From Atopomonas sediminilitoris (GTDB lineage Bacteria; Pseudomonadota; Gammaproteobacteria; Pseudomonadales; Pseudomonadaceae), in the NCBI RefSeq assembly GCF_022601735.1, contig NZ_JAKUMM010000005.1, positions 248,001-312,000 on the forward strand: a DNA stretch of 64,000 nt, written 5' to 3'. Position numbers and translations under genes: made by a program. Within the stretch, counting starts at the first letter, position 1, and each line of letters begins with the position of its first letter. The notes beneath the pieces were generated by a model, which was given only the letters and a program-made list of their open reading frames with translations, made no database searches and was not told where the DNA came from. Positions 34,777-42,428 of the stretch are shown here, piece after piece.

Positions 34777-37102
34777 TTTTTTTGCCCGGGTCAGCCTGGG
34801 GGTGATGTTGCTCTTGCTGCTGGTCATCGGCAGCTTGGCCGGTGCCCTGCAACAGGCCGCGCAGCAGGCGCTGGAGCGTCACGCGCAGGAGCAGCTGAAT
34901 GTCGGTGCGCGGGTCTTCGAGCGCTTGCTGGCGCTGCGCAGTCAGCAGTTGCAGGACGAAGTGCGCATCCTCAGTAGCGATTTTGGCTTTCGTGATGCGG
35001 TGGCCTCGGCGGATGTGCCGACCCTGCGCTCGGCGCTGCGTAATCATGGTGATCGCGCCGCAGCCAGCGAAGTGCTGTTGCTCGATCTACACGGGCAGAT
35101 CAAGGCCAGCACCAGCGCGGCGTTTGCCGAAGGCCAGCCCTTTGCCTATGCCCAAGCACTGCTGACCCAGCTGCAAAACCCGCAGCATCTGCTGGTGGTG
35201 CCGGTCGATGGCGTGCCGCACTTGCTGGCCGCCGCCACGGTGCGCGCGCCGTTGCCGGTGGCGGTGTTGATTATGGGGTTTGAAATCGACCGCGCGCTGG
35301 CCGACGAGCTGCGCCAGCTCACCCATCTAGAGGTGACCCTGCTGGTGCAGACGGACAACAGCAAACCGCGCTGGCTGAGCACCTTGCTGAATGCCCCCGC
35401 GCAGCAGTTGGAGCTGCTGCGCCAACTGGATAGCGACAGTCGCCATTGGCAGCCTTTGGCGCTGGCCGGCGAACATTACCTGAGCTTGGCGGTGCCGCTC
35501 AGTGAAGCGGCGGATTACCAGATCAGCGCCTTTTTGCATCGGCCGTTAAATGCCGTGTCTGCCGCACTGCTGGGGCTGCGTGAACGCTTGCTGAGCATTG
35601 CCGGTTTGGCCTTCGGCGCGTCGCTGTTGTTGGCTTTGTTGCTGGCGCGCACTGTGGCTAGGCCGCTGGAGCGCTTGGCGCGTAGTGCGCAGCGCATTGG
35701 TCAGGGCGATTATCAGGCGCCGATTGAACGCCTGCGCGTGCCTGAGCTGGCCGCGCTGGGCGCTGCGCTGGGGCAGATGCAGCACGGCATCGCCGAGCGC
35801 GAACGCCAGTTGGCGCACAATGCTCTGCACGAACCGCACAGTGGCCTGCCCAACCGCACCTTGCTGGAGGAGCGCATCAACAGCGCCATCGCCGCCGAGC
35901 GGCCCTTAGGTGTGTTGCTGATTGGCGTGGCGAACTTCTCCGAGTGGCTCAGTGCGCGCAGCGGCGATGCCGAGCAACAGCTGGCGCAGGCCTTGGCGCA
36001 GCAATTACTCGAGCTGCGCCGGCCGGGCTTGAGTGTGGCGCGTCTGTTGGATGAGCGTTTCGCCGTGTTGCTTGAAGAAGCCAGCGCCGCCGAGCTGATC
36101 ACCTTGGCCGACCAATGCCAGCAGCGCTTTAGCCAACTGCGCGATTGGCAGGGCGAGGCGCTGGGCTTGCAGGTGCATATCGGCGTGGCCAGCTATCCGC
36201 ACGATGCGCACAGCAGCGAGGCCTTACTGCACTGCGCACTGGCCGCCCTGCATGAGGCGCAAATGCACCACGAGCCGGTGCAAGTCTATGAGCAGGCTAA
36301 AGACGCCGCGCGGCAGCGGCAGATCATTCTGGTGCGCGACCTACGCCAAGCCGCCGAGCGTGGCGAATTGCAGCTGCATTACCAGCCCAAGCTGAACTTG
36401 CGCGATGGGCAGATTCGCCAAGCCGAGGCCCTGCTGCGCTGGCAGCATGCCGAGTTGGGTTGGGTGTCGCCGGGCGAATTTATTCCCTTGGCCGAGCGCA
36501 CCGGCAGCATTGCCGCGCTGACCCGCTGGGTGATTGAGGCCGCCGTGGCGCAGATAGCTCAGTGGCACGCGCAGGGGCTGGTCATGCAAGTGTCGGTGAA
36601 TGTGTCGGCCGCCGATCTGGCCGCTTTCGATGTCTGTCAGGTGGTCGAGCAGGCGCTTAGTCGCCATCAACTGGCGGCGCAGCAATTGGTGCTGGAAATC
36701 ACCGAAAGCGCGGTGATGCAGGACCAACAGCACGCGCTAGCGGTGTTGCAGGCGCTGCGCGAATTGGGCGTGGGCCTGTCGGTGGATGACTTTGGCACCG
36801 GCTATTCATCGCTGGCGCAGCTACGCCAGTTGCCGGTGCAAGAGCTGAAAATCGACCAAACCTTTATCCGCCAACTGGGCCCGGAAGGCGATGATGCGGT
36901 GATCGTCCGTTCGACCATCGAGATGAGCCATCGCTTAGGCCTGAAGGTGGTTGCCGAAGGCATCGAGAGTGCCTTGGTCTTGGAGCTGCTGCGCGACTGG
37001 GGCTGTGATGTGGCGCAGGGCTATTACATCAGCCGGCCGGTGCCGGCCAGCGCGTTGCAAGCTTGGCTGGCCAGCGACGCGGCGCAGGTTATGCAAGGTT
37101 AA
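34766..37102 (+). CDS. Membrane sensor with degenerate GGDEF and intact EAL domain (c-di-GMP phosphodiesterase)
   Basis: A 778-residue protein. TM1 is at ~8-28, a ~250-residue periplasmic double-Cache-like sensor follows, then TM2 at ~278-300 and a HAMP (LARTVARPLERLARSAQRIGQGDY). The GGDEF domain has its motif reduced to LDERF near 428. The EAL domain is intact, with EALLRW near 554, SVNVSAADL, LEITESAV, DDFGTGYSSLAQLRQLPVQELKIDQTFI and VVAEGIES. It should therefore degrade cyclic-di-GMP in response to a periplasmic cue. The start overlaps the cupredoxin gene by 11 bases, implying coupled translation. Confidence 0.9.
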   Translation: MRISFFARVSLGVMLLLLLVIGSLAGALQQAAQQALERHAQEQLNVGARVFERLLALRSQQLQDEVRILSSDFGFRDAVASADVPTLRSALRNHGDRAAASEVLLLDLHGQIKASTSAAFAEGQPFAYAQALLTQLQNPQHLLVVPVDGVPHLLAAATVRAPLPVAVLIMGFEIDRALADELRQLTHLEVTLLVQTDNSKPRWLSTLLNAPAQQLELLRQLDSDSRHWQPLALAGEHYLSLAVPLSEAADYQISAFLHRPLNAVSAALLGLRERLLSIAGLAFGASLLLALLLARTVARPLERLARSAQRIGQGDYQAPIERLRVPELAALGAALGQMQHGIAERERQLAHNALHEPHSGLPNRTLLEERINSAIAAERPLGVLLIGVANFSEWLSARSGDAEQQLAQALAQQLLELRRPGLSVARLLDERFAVLLEEASAAELITLADQCQQRFSQLRDWQGEALGLQVHIGVASYPHDAHSSEALLHCALAALHEAQMHHEPVQVYEQAKDAARQRQIILVRDLRQAAERGELQLHYQPKLNLRDGQIRQAEALLRWQHAELGWVSPGEFIPLAERTGSIAALTRWVIEAAVAQIAQWHAQGLVMQVSVNVSAADLAAFDVCQVVEQALSRHQLAAQQLVLEITESAVMQDQQHALAVLQALRELGVGLSVDDFGTGYSSLAQLRQLPVQELKIDQTFIRQLGPEGDDAVIVRSTIEMSHRLGLKVVAEGIESALVLELLRDWGCDVAQGYYISRPVPASALQAWLASDAAQVMQG

Positions 37103-37113
37103 CGGAGGTAAAC

Positions 37114-37968
37114 ATGCGACGAATAACGCTCTTGGCCTGTGGCCTGTGTTGTGCCTTCGGCGCGTACGCCGAGCAGGGGCGTTTATTGGCCACCGGCGGT
37201 GCCAGCATGCTCGAAGGGGCCGCCGGCGGCGGCATTGTGCCGTGGGCGGTGCTCACCGGCTATGGCGAGCAAGATGAGTGGGGCGGCAGCGCCTTTGCCA
37301 CCCGTGTCGAGACCGGCGACTACCGCTTGGATGCCGGCGGCGTGGCGCTGGCTTATGGCAATCGGCTGGAGCTTAGCTATGCCCGCCAGCACTTAGATTT
37401 GGGTAGTCTGGCGCGTGACTTGAACCTGCCGGATAACAGCGTCAGCCAAGATATCTTCGGCCTTAAAGTGCGCCTGTTTGGCGATCTGATCTACGACCGC
37501 TTGCCGCAAGTGGCGCTGGGCGTGCAGCACAAACGTCAGCGCGACTTCCGCGTGCCTAAGCTGGTCGGCGCGCAGCGCGACACAGACACCGAAGGCTATT
37601 TGGTCGCCAGCCGTTTGTGGCTCGGCGCCGCGTTTGGCTACAACCTGCTGGGCAACGTCACCGCGCGTTATAGCCGCGCCAACGAGTTAGGCCTGCTGGG
37701 CTTTGGCGGCGACCGTCGCGACCAACACCAATGGCTCGGCGAAGCCAGCTTGGCGGTGCTGCTCAACCCGCGCTGGGCGGTGGGCGTGGAATACCGCGAA
37801 AAGCCCGACAACCTGAGTTTTGCCGGTGAAAGCGACTGGCAGGATGTGTTTATCGGCTATTTCCCCAGCAAGCATGTCTCGCTGGTGCTGGCCTATGCGC
37901 GGCTCGGTGAGATCGCCACCTACGACCATCAAGACGGCGTTTACCTGTCGCTGCAAGGGAGTTTTTAA
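37114..37968 (+). CDS. DUF3034 family, probable outer-membrane beta-barrel protein
   Basis: A 284-residue exported protein with a signal peptide of about 19 residues (ending AYA). Alternating beta-strand sequence follows (for example GYLVASRLWLGAAFGYNLLGNVTARYSR, RWAVGVEYREKPDNL, HVSLVLAYARLG) and it ends with a terminal Phe (LQGSF), as expected of a barrel. The N-terminal GRLLATGGASMLEGAAGGGIVPWAVL is the DUF3034 signature. GGAGG precedes the ATG. It lies 11 bp after the EAL gene and 2 bp before the globin gene. No function is known for the family. Confidence 0.82.
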   Translation: MRRITLLACGLCCAFGAYAEQGRLLATGGASMLEGAAGGGIVPWAVLTGYGEQDEWGGSAFATRVETGDYRLDAGGVALAYGNRLELSYARQHLDLGSLARDLNLPDNSVSQDIFGLKVRLFGDLIYDRLPQVALGVQHKRQRDFRVPKLVGAQRDTDTEGYLVASRLWLGAAFGYNLLGNVTARYSRANELGLLGFGGDRRDQHQWLGEASLAVLLNPRWAVGVEYREKPDNLSFAGESDWQDVFIGYFPSKHVSLVLAYARLGEIATYDHQDGVYLSLQGSF

Positions 37969-37970
37969 CC

Positions 37971-38387
37971 ATGCGAGCTTGGTTATTTAGCGGACTGCTG
38001 GTGCTGCTGGTCGGTTGCGCCACGCCGGCCCCGGACAGCCTCTATCAGCAGCTCGGCGGACAGACGGGGATCACCCGTATTGTCGAAGACATGCTGCTGC
38101 GCGCCGCCGCCGATGCGCGCATTAAGCAGCATTTTGTCGAGGTGGATATCGTGCGGGTGCGCGACAAGCTGGTTGAGCAGCTGTGTGAACTGAGCGGTGG
38201 CCCTTGCACCTACAGCGGTGACAGCATGGAAGAAAGCCACACCGGCTTGCACATCAGCCGCAGCGACTTCAACGCGTTGGTCGAGCTGCTGCAAGCGGCG
38301 ATGGATCAACAAGGCGTGTCGGTGCGCGCGCAAAATCAGCTGTTGGCGCACTTAGCGCCCATGCGCGGAGAGATCATTGAACGCTAA
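37971..38387 (+). CDS. Lipoprotein group 1 truncated haemoglobin
   Basis: A 138-residue protein with a lipobox (LLVGC, Cys16), so it is probably exported and lipidated. Residues ~24-135 match group 1 truncated globins: LYQQLGGQTGITRIVEDMLLRAAADARIKQHF at the A-B-C helices and His90 in EESHTGLHISRSDF as the proximal haem ligand. At the distal B10 position, where HbN-type globins have Tyr, this protein has Leu42. Cys72 and Cys79 could form a disulfide outside the cytoplasm. O2 or NO binding is expected for the fold; a lipoprotein globin is unusual. Confidence 0.85.
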   Translation: MRAWLFSGLLVLLVGCATPAPDSLYQQLGGQTGITRIVEDMLLRAAADARIKQHFVEVDIVRVRDKLVEQLCELSGGPCTYSGDSMEESHTGLHISRSDFNALVELLQAAMDQQGVSVRAQNQLLAHLAPMRGEIIER

Positions 38388-38820
38388 CAGCCCAGCAAGC
38401 GGCGCGGCCCTGCGCATCGGTGAACTGGCCGCTGCCACCGGGGTGAGCACCTCGGCGCTGCGGTTTTATGAAAAACACGGCCTGCTCGGCAAAGCGGCGC
38501 GCGGCGGCAATGGTTATCGGCAGTACGCGCCTGATGCCGTGGAGCGGGTAGGCTTGATTCGCCTAGCGCAGCGCTTGGGCTTTAGCTTGGAGCAAGTGCG
38601 CGGCATTTTAGGGCGCGCCGGTGAGCCGTTGGATCACCAACAAATTCTCACCGGCTTGCAGGCGCGGCTGGCGGAAATCGAGCAAATGCAAAGCACCTTG
38701 GCCGCGCAGCACACGGGGCTGACCTGCATGCTCGGCAAGCTGCACGAGCATTGGGACTTAGGCCGTTGCTTGCCGCTGGCTAAGTTATTGGATGGGCATG
38801 CAGCGGGCGACAGCGCTTAA
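38377..38820 (+). CDS. MerR-family transcriptional regulator
   Basis: A 147-residue regulator. The winged helix RIGELAAATGVSTSALRFYEKHGLLGKAARGGNGYRQY is at about 13-47 and a dimerising coiled coil QQILTGLQARLAEIEQMQSTLAAQHTGL follows. Two cysteines near the C-terminus (TCMLGKL and RCLPL) could bind metal or respond to redox state, but the SoxR Fe-S cluster pattern is absent. The start is TTG at 38377 with GGAGAG upstream, overlapping the globin gene by 11 bases. It probably regulates the operon it ends. Confidence 0.85.
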   Translation: MNANSPASGAALRIGELAAATGVSTSALRFYEKHGLLGKAARGGNGYRQYAPDAVERVGLIRLAQRLGFSLEQVRGILGRAGEPLDHQQILTGLQARLAEIEQMQSTLAAQHTGLTCMLGKLHEHWDLGRCLPLAKLLDGHAAGDSA

Positions 38821-38831
38821 GTTGGTGTGGT

Positions 38832-38872
38832 CATCACGCCAAGGGGCATGGCCCAAGCTGCTTGGCGTGATG
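38832..38872 (+). terminator. Long-loop hairpin after the MerR gene
   Basis: CATCACGCCAAG (38832-38843) is a perfect 12-bp inverted repeat of CTTGGCGTGATG (38861-38872), with a 17-base loop. There is no T-tail. It could act for either strand between the MerR gene and the convergent hydroxylase gene. Its right arm continues into tandem repeats. Confidence 0.5.
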
Positions 38873-38903
38873 GCGTGATGGCGTGATGGCGTGATGGCGT
38901 GTT
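38864..38903. repeat. 8-bp tandem repeat (about five copies of GGCGTGAT)
   Basis: GGCGTGAT occurs four times exactly and a fifth time with changes at the last two bases, running up to the stop codon of the hydroxylase gene (38902). It grew from the right arm of the adjacent hairpin and is a candidate slippage site. Confidence 0.85.
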
Positions 38904-40146
38904 AGGCCGCGCTGGCATTGGGCTGATCAGGTTGGCGGGCTACTTGGCTCATCCCCCACAGGCTAAGGGCGGCGTAGCCGGCAAACAGGCCGAGCCACAA
39001 GGCCGTGCCGCTGAGTAAGCCGCTGCTGAGCAGCCACACCAGCACCGCGCCGCTGACGGCCATGCGCAGGTATTCCAGCAGGTAAGCGTAGCGGTGGTTT
39101 TCTAGCCACACGCCGGTGGCATAGAGGCTGAAAGCAACCCAGCCGGCCAGCATCAGCATGGGGGCATAGGGCAGGCTTTCGCCTACGGCCATGATCACCA
39201 CCGTGCCGAGCACGGTGACGCTAAATTGCGCGGCGGCATAGATCTGCTGTGCGCGGCTGAGCGGGATGTCGAATTTCTTAAACTGGCTGATGTCGGGCTT
39301 GTGCATGGGGTAACGCGCGGCTACATCCGCTGGTCGCCAGCCGGTGCGGCGAAACCAGATACTCAGCTTGTCTTGCCAGCGCTCGGCGCGCACGGCGTCG
39401 CGCCACAGTTGTACATAAAATTGCGCATTGGCCCACAGCGGGTTCCAGCTGGCCAGTGGGGTGGTGACGCCGAAGATCACCGGCTCGTGTTCGAGCTCTT
39501 CGTGAAAGGTGCCGAACAGGCGATCCCAGAGGATGAAAACGCCGCCGTAGTTACGGTCGATGTACACCTCGTTTTGCGCGTGATGCACGCGGTGGTTGGA
39601 CGGAGTGACGAAGTAGGTCTCAAACCAGCCGAGCTTGCCGATGTGCTGCGTGTGTACCCAGTACTGGTAGATCAAATTCAGCGCCGCGACGGTGATAAAT
39701 AACTCAGGCGGCACGCCCAGCACGGCCATTGGCACGTAAAACACCCAGCCAAAAATCCATCCGGTGCTGGTTTGTCGCAGCGCGGTGATCAGGTTGTAAT
39801 CTTCGCTTTGGTGGTGCACTGAATGCGCGGCCCACAGCACGTTCACCTCGTGGCCGAGGCGGTGATTCCAGTAGTAGCAAAAGTCGTAGGCGACAAAGGC
39901 GAAGACAAACACCCACACGCTGCTGGCGCTGAGTTCGAACCAGGCGCTGTGCTCGTAGATGGCCCAGTAAATGCCCACGGTAAACAGTTTGGTGAGGATA
40001 CCCACCGCGCGCGACAGCACGCCGGCGCTCAAGCTGTTGATCGAGTCGCTTAAGCGATAGTGGCGCTTGCCGGTATGCCAGTCGGCGGCTAGCTCGAGAA
40101 GAATCAGCAGTAAAAAGAAAGGAACGGCGAATAAGATCAAGTTCAT
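38902..40146 (-). CDS. Sterol desaturase/fatty acid hydroxylase family membrane protein
   Basis: A 414-residue integral membrane di-iron enzyme. The histidine boxes are HRLGHE (~95), HSVHHQSE (~108) and NHRVHHAQNE (~182), giving the eight-His arrangement of the family. Four N-terminal hydrophobic segments precede them and a further ~120-residue membrane region follows at the C-terminus. It would hydroxylate or desaturate a lipid chain; the substrate is unknown. GAGGTG precedes the ATG at 40146. Confidence 0.9.
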   Translation of the reverse strand: MNLILFAVPFFLLLILLELAADWHTGKRHYRLSDSINSLSAGVLSRAVGILTKLFTVGIYWAIYEHSAWFELSASSVWVFVFAFVAYDFCYYWNHRLGHEVNVLWAAHSVHHQSEDYNLITALRQTSTGWIFGWVFYVPMAVLGVPPELFITVAALNLIYQYWVHTQHIGKLGWFETYFVTPSNHRVHHAQNEVYIDRNYGGVFILWDRLFGTFHEELEHEPVIFGVTTPLASWNPLWANAQFYVQLWRDAVRAERWQDKLSIWFRRTGWRPADVAARYPMHKPDISQFKKFDIPLSRAQQIYAAAQFSVTVLGTVVIMAVGESLPYAPMLMLAGWVAFSLYATGVWLENHRYAYLLEYLRMAVSGAVLVWLLSSGLLSGTALWLGLFAGYAALSLWGMSQVARQPDQPNASAA

Positions 40147-40274
40147 CGAGCACCTCGACAGTTGGTACCAGCGTAGAGTCAGGCTAGCATTGACGACCTC
40201 ATCCTATACCCTGCGCGACAATTGGCGATGGCCGCAGATGCCAGCGCAGGCGACGAATAACGACAAGGAACAAT

Positions 40275-41111
40275 ATGAAACGCTTTCGTGGGTTGGCAGT
40301 GATCGTGGTGGTGGCCGTGGCGGCTTCGCTGGTCGGGTTTTGGCCTTATCGTGCGGCGCTATTCCCTACCCCCTCACAACAAGAGGCCAGCATGGCGCGG
40401 CTAAAAGACGCGCTGACCTTTGTGCCGGCCAGCGACCAAGTGGGCCCAACGGTGTTGGTGTTTCACGGCTGCTCAGGGCAAACCCCGGGCTTTTTCCAGC
40501 ATGTTTCTGCCTGGCTGGTGCCCAAGGGCTACCACGTGTTGTTTGTGGATAGCTTAAAGGCGCGCGATATCCCGATTCAGACCGGCCAATACCCCGTGTG
40601 TGACGGCAAAGTGTTGTGGGGCAGTGAGCGGGCGCAAGATGTGTTCGCCGCGCTGGCGCTGCTCAAAGACTATCCATTGGCCGACCCACAACAGCTGGTG
40701 CTGCTGGGTTATTCGCACGGCGGCTGGACGATTTTTGACGCCCTGAGCCAGGCCGGCCACGAGGGTCACGGCTACACCGCACCGAGCGCTGAGGCGTTGG
40801 CCGGGGTTAAAGGCGTGATCGCCTATTACCCCTTCTGCGGCTTCCCTTCGAGTCACGCGCAAAGCGGCGTGGCGTTGGCTACACCGCTGCTGATGTTTTT
40901 AGCCGGTGCGGACACGGTGGTCAGCCCGCAAGAATGTTTGAACGCGGCGGCTAACTTTGCCAGCCAGCCGTTGGATATTCGCCAGTTTGCCGGTGCCGAG
41001 CATGTGTTTGATCAGCCCAGCGGCATGAACAGCGAAGTGCCGGCCATGGCGCGTGCCGCCGAAGCGCAAGCTGAGGCCTTCTTGGCCGAACACTTAAACA
41101 GCAAGGAGTGA
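40275..41111 (+). CDS. Dienelactone-hydrolase-like alpha/beta hydrolase, membrane-anchored or exported
   Basis: A 278-residue hydrolase with an N-terminal hydrophobic segment (~6-24, RGLAVIVVVAVAASLVGFWPY), so it is anchored or exported. The hydrolase core starts at TVLVFHGCSGQTPGFFQHVSAWL. The nucleophile is in LGYSHGGW near 152, the acid is likely the Asp in LAGADTVV and the His is in GAEHVFD. AAGGAAC precedes the ATG. It is followed 3 bp later by elbB, so the two are probably cotranscribed. Substrate unknown. Confidence 0.83.
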   Translation: MKRFRGLAVIVVVAVAASLVGFWPYRAALFPTPSQQEASMARLKDALTFVPASDQVGPTVLVFHGCSGQTPGFFQHVSAWLVPKGYHVLFVDSLKARDIPIQTGQYPVCDGKVLWGSERAQDVFAALALLKDYPLADPQQLVLLGYSHGGWTIFDALSQAGHEGHGYTAPSAEALAGVKGVIAYYPFCGFPSSHAQSGVALATPLLMFLAGADTVVSPQECLNAAANFASQPLDIRQFAGAEHVFDQPSGMNSEVPAMARAAEAQAEAFLAEHLNSKE

Positions 41112-41114
41112 GCG

Positions 41115-41768
41115 ATGAGTAAGCCGGTTGCAGTGATTTTGTCGGGTTGTGGCGTGTTTGATGGCGCGGAAATTAACGAAACCGTACTGACCTTGTTGCG
41201 CTTGGAACAACAGGGCGCCACCTATCAATGTTTTGCCCCCAACGTGGCGCAGCATCACGTGATCAACCACCTCAATGGCGAAGCCATGGCCGAGACGCGC
41301 AACGTGTTGGTTGAGGCGGCGCGCATTTGCCGAGGGGCGATTCGCGACGTGGCCGAACTGGCGGTGGACGACTTTGCAGCGGTGATTTTGCCCGGTGGTT
41401 TTGGCGTGGCGAAAAACCTCTCCAACTTTGCCTTTGCAGGGGCCGATTGCACCGTGCAAGCCGATGTCTTGGCGGCCTTAAAAGCGTTTGCAGCGGCGGG
41501 TAAGCCGGTGGGGCTGGAGTGCATTGCACCGGCTTTGGCGGCAAAAATCTTTGGCCCCGGTGTGCGCTGCACCATCGGTAATGACGCCGATACCGCCGCG
41601 GCGGTGACGGCCAGCGGCGCGCACCACCAAAGCTGTGTGGTCAGCGATATCGTCGAAGACAGTCAGTGCAAGTTGGTGACCACGCCGGCGTACATGTTGG
41701 CCGGCTCCTTGGTGGAAGCGGCGCAAGGCATCAACAAGCTGGTCGATCGCGTCCTAGCTTTGGCCTGA
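41115..41768 (+). CDS. elbB: Isoprenoid biosynthesis glyoxalase ElbB (DJ-1/PfpI family)
   Basis: A 217-residue DJ-1-superfamily protein. Features are VAVILSGCGVFDGAEINETVLTLL at the start, ILPGGFGVAKNLSNFAFAG near 95 and the nucleophilic Cys in GLECIAPAL, where E. coli ElbB has a similar IGFMCIAPA. It has glyoxalase III-like activity in the family. AAGGAG lies before the ATG, inside the end of the hydrolase gene's last codons. Confidence 0.93.
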   Translation: MSKPVAVILSGCGVFDGAEINETVLTLLRLEQQGATYQCFAPNVAQHHVINHLNGEAMAETRNVLVEAARICRGAIRDVAELAVDDFAAVILPGGFGVAKNLSNFAFAGADCTVQADVLAALKAFAAAGKPVGLECIAPALAAKIFGPGVRCTIGNDADTAAAVTASGAHHQSCVVSDIVEDSQCKLVTTPAYMLAGSLVEAAQGINKLVDRVLALA

Positions 41769-41842
41769 TCGTCACCTCATGGGCGGTGGCCAGCGGTTAT
41801 GCTGGTCGCCCCGCAGACGCTTGCAACAGGATGCCGCCGGCC

Positions 41843-42313
41843 ATGAGTCATGATTCCCCCGTCCTTGATCCCCTCGTCCGTGAGGGGATCGCCCGCTTTA
41901 TCGAGCAGATTCCTTTCAACAAGCTGCTGGGTATCGAACTGCTGTCGATCGAAGAAGACGCCGTTGAGATGCGCGTGCCGATGCGGCCAGAGCTGGTGGG
42001 CAATTACCTGCACGGCATTCTGCACGGTGGTGTCACGGCGACTATTTTGGATGTGGCCGGCGGCTTGATGGCCTTGGTCGGCGCCAGCCTAAAAAACCAG
42101 CACTTAAGCTCGTCTGAACGCATGGCACGGTTGTCCAAGTTGGGCACCATCGACTTACGCGTGGACTACTTGCGCCCGGGGCGCGGCACGGCGTTTATCG
42201 CCCGCGCCACCCCGCTGCGCAGTGGCAATAAGGTGGCGGTGATCCGCTGCGAACTGCATGCCTTAGAAGGCGAACTCATCGCGGTGGGAACGGGCACCTA
42301 CCTGTGCGGCTGA
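41843..42313 (+). CDS. Thioesterase family protein (YigI-like hotdog fold)
   Basis: A 156-residue hotdog-fold thioesterase. IPFNKLLGIELLSIEEDAVEMRVPMRPELVGNYLHGILHGGVTATILDVAGGL contains the LHGG motif of acyl-CoA thioesterases, and LRVDYLRPGRG and VAVIRCELHALEGELIAVGTGTY complete the domain. ATG 41843 matches the family; an in-frame ATG at 41831 is an alternative start. Expected to hydrolyse medium- or long-chain acyl-CoA. Confidence 0.88.
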   Translation: MSHDSPVLDPLVREGIARFIEQIPFNKLLGIELLSIEEDAVEMRVPMRPELVGNYLHGILHGGVTATILDVAGGLMALVGASLKNQHLSSSERMARLSKLGTIDLRVDYLRPGRGTAFIARATPLRSGNKVAVIRCELHALEGELIAVGTGTYLCG

Positions 42314-42428
42314 GGCCACGACTTGCGCCGCGCGCGTGAGTAATGCCGCGCAGCTTTCCGCTATGCGGTGCTTGTCACCGTGCAATCTTGGCTAAGCTCA
42401 ATACACGATACGGTCATGAGGGGTCGTG

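Noticed and set aside
38864..38903. Short direct repeats considered as a CRISPR-like array
   Set aside because: The unit is 8 bp with no spacers and no cas genes are near; it is a simple tandem repeat.
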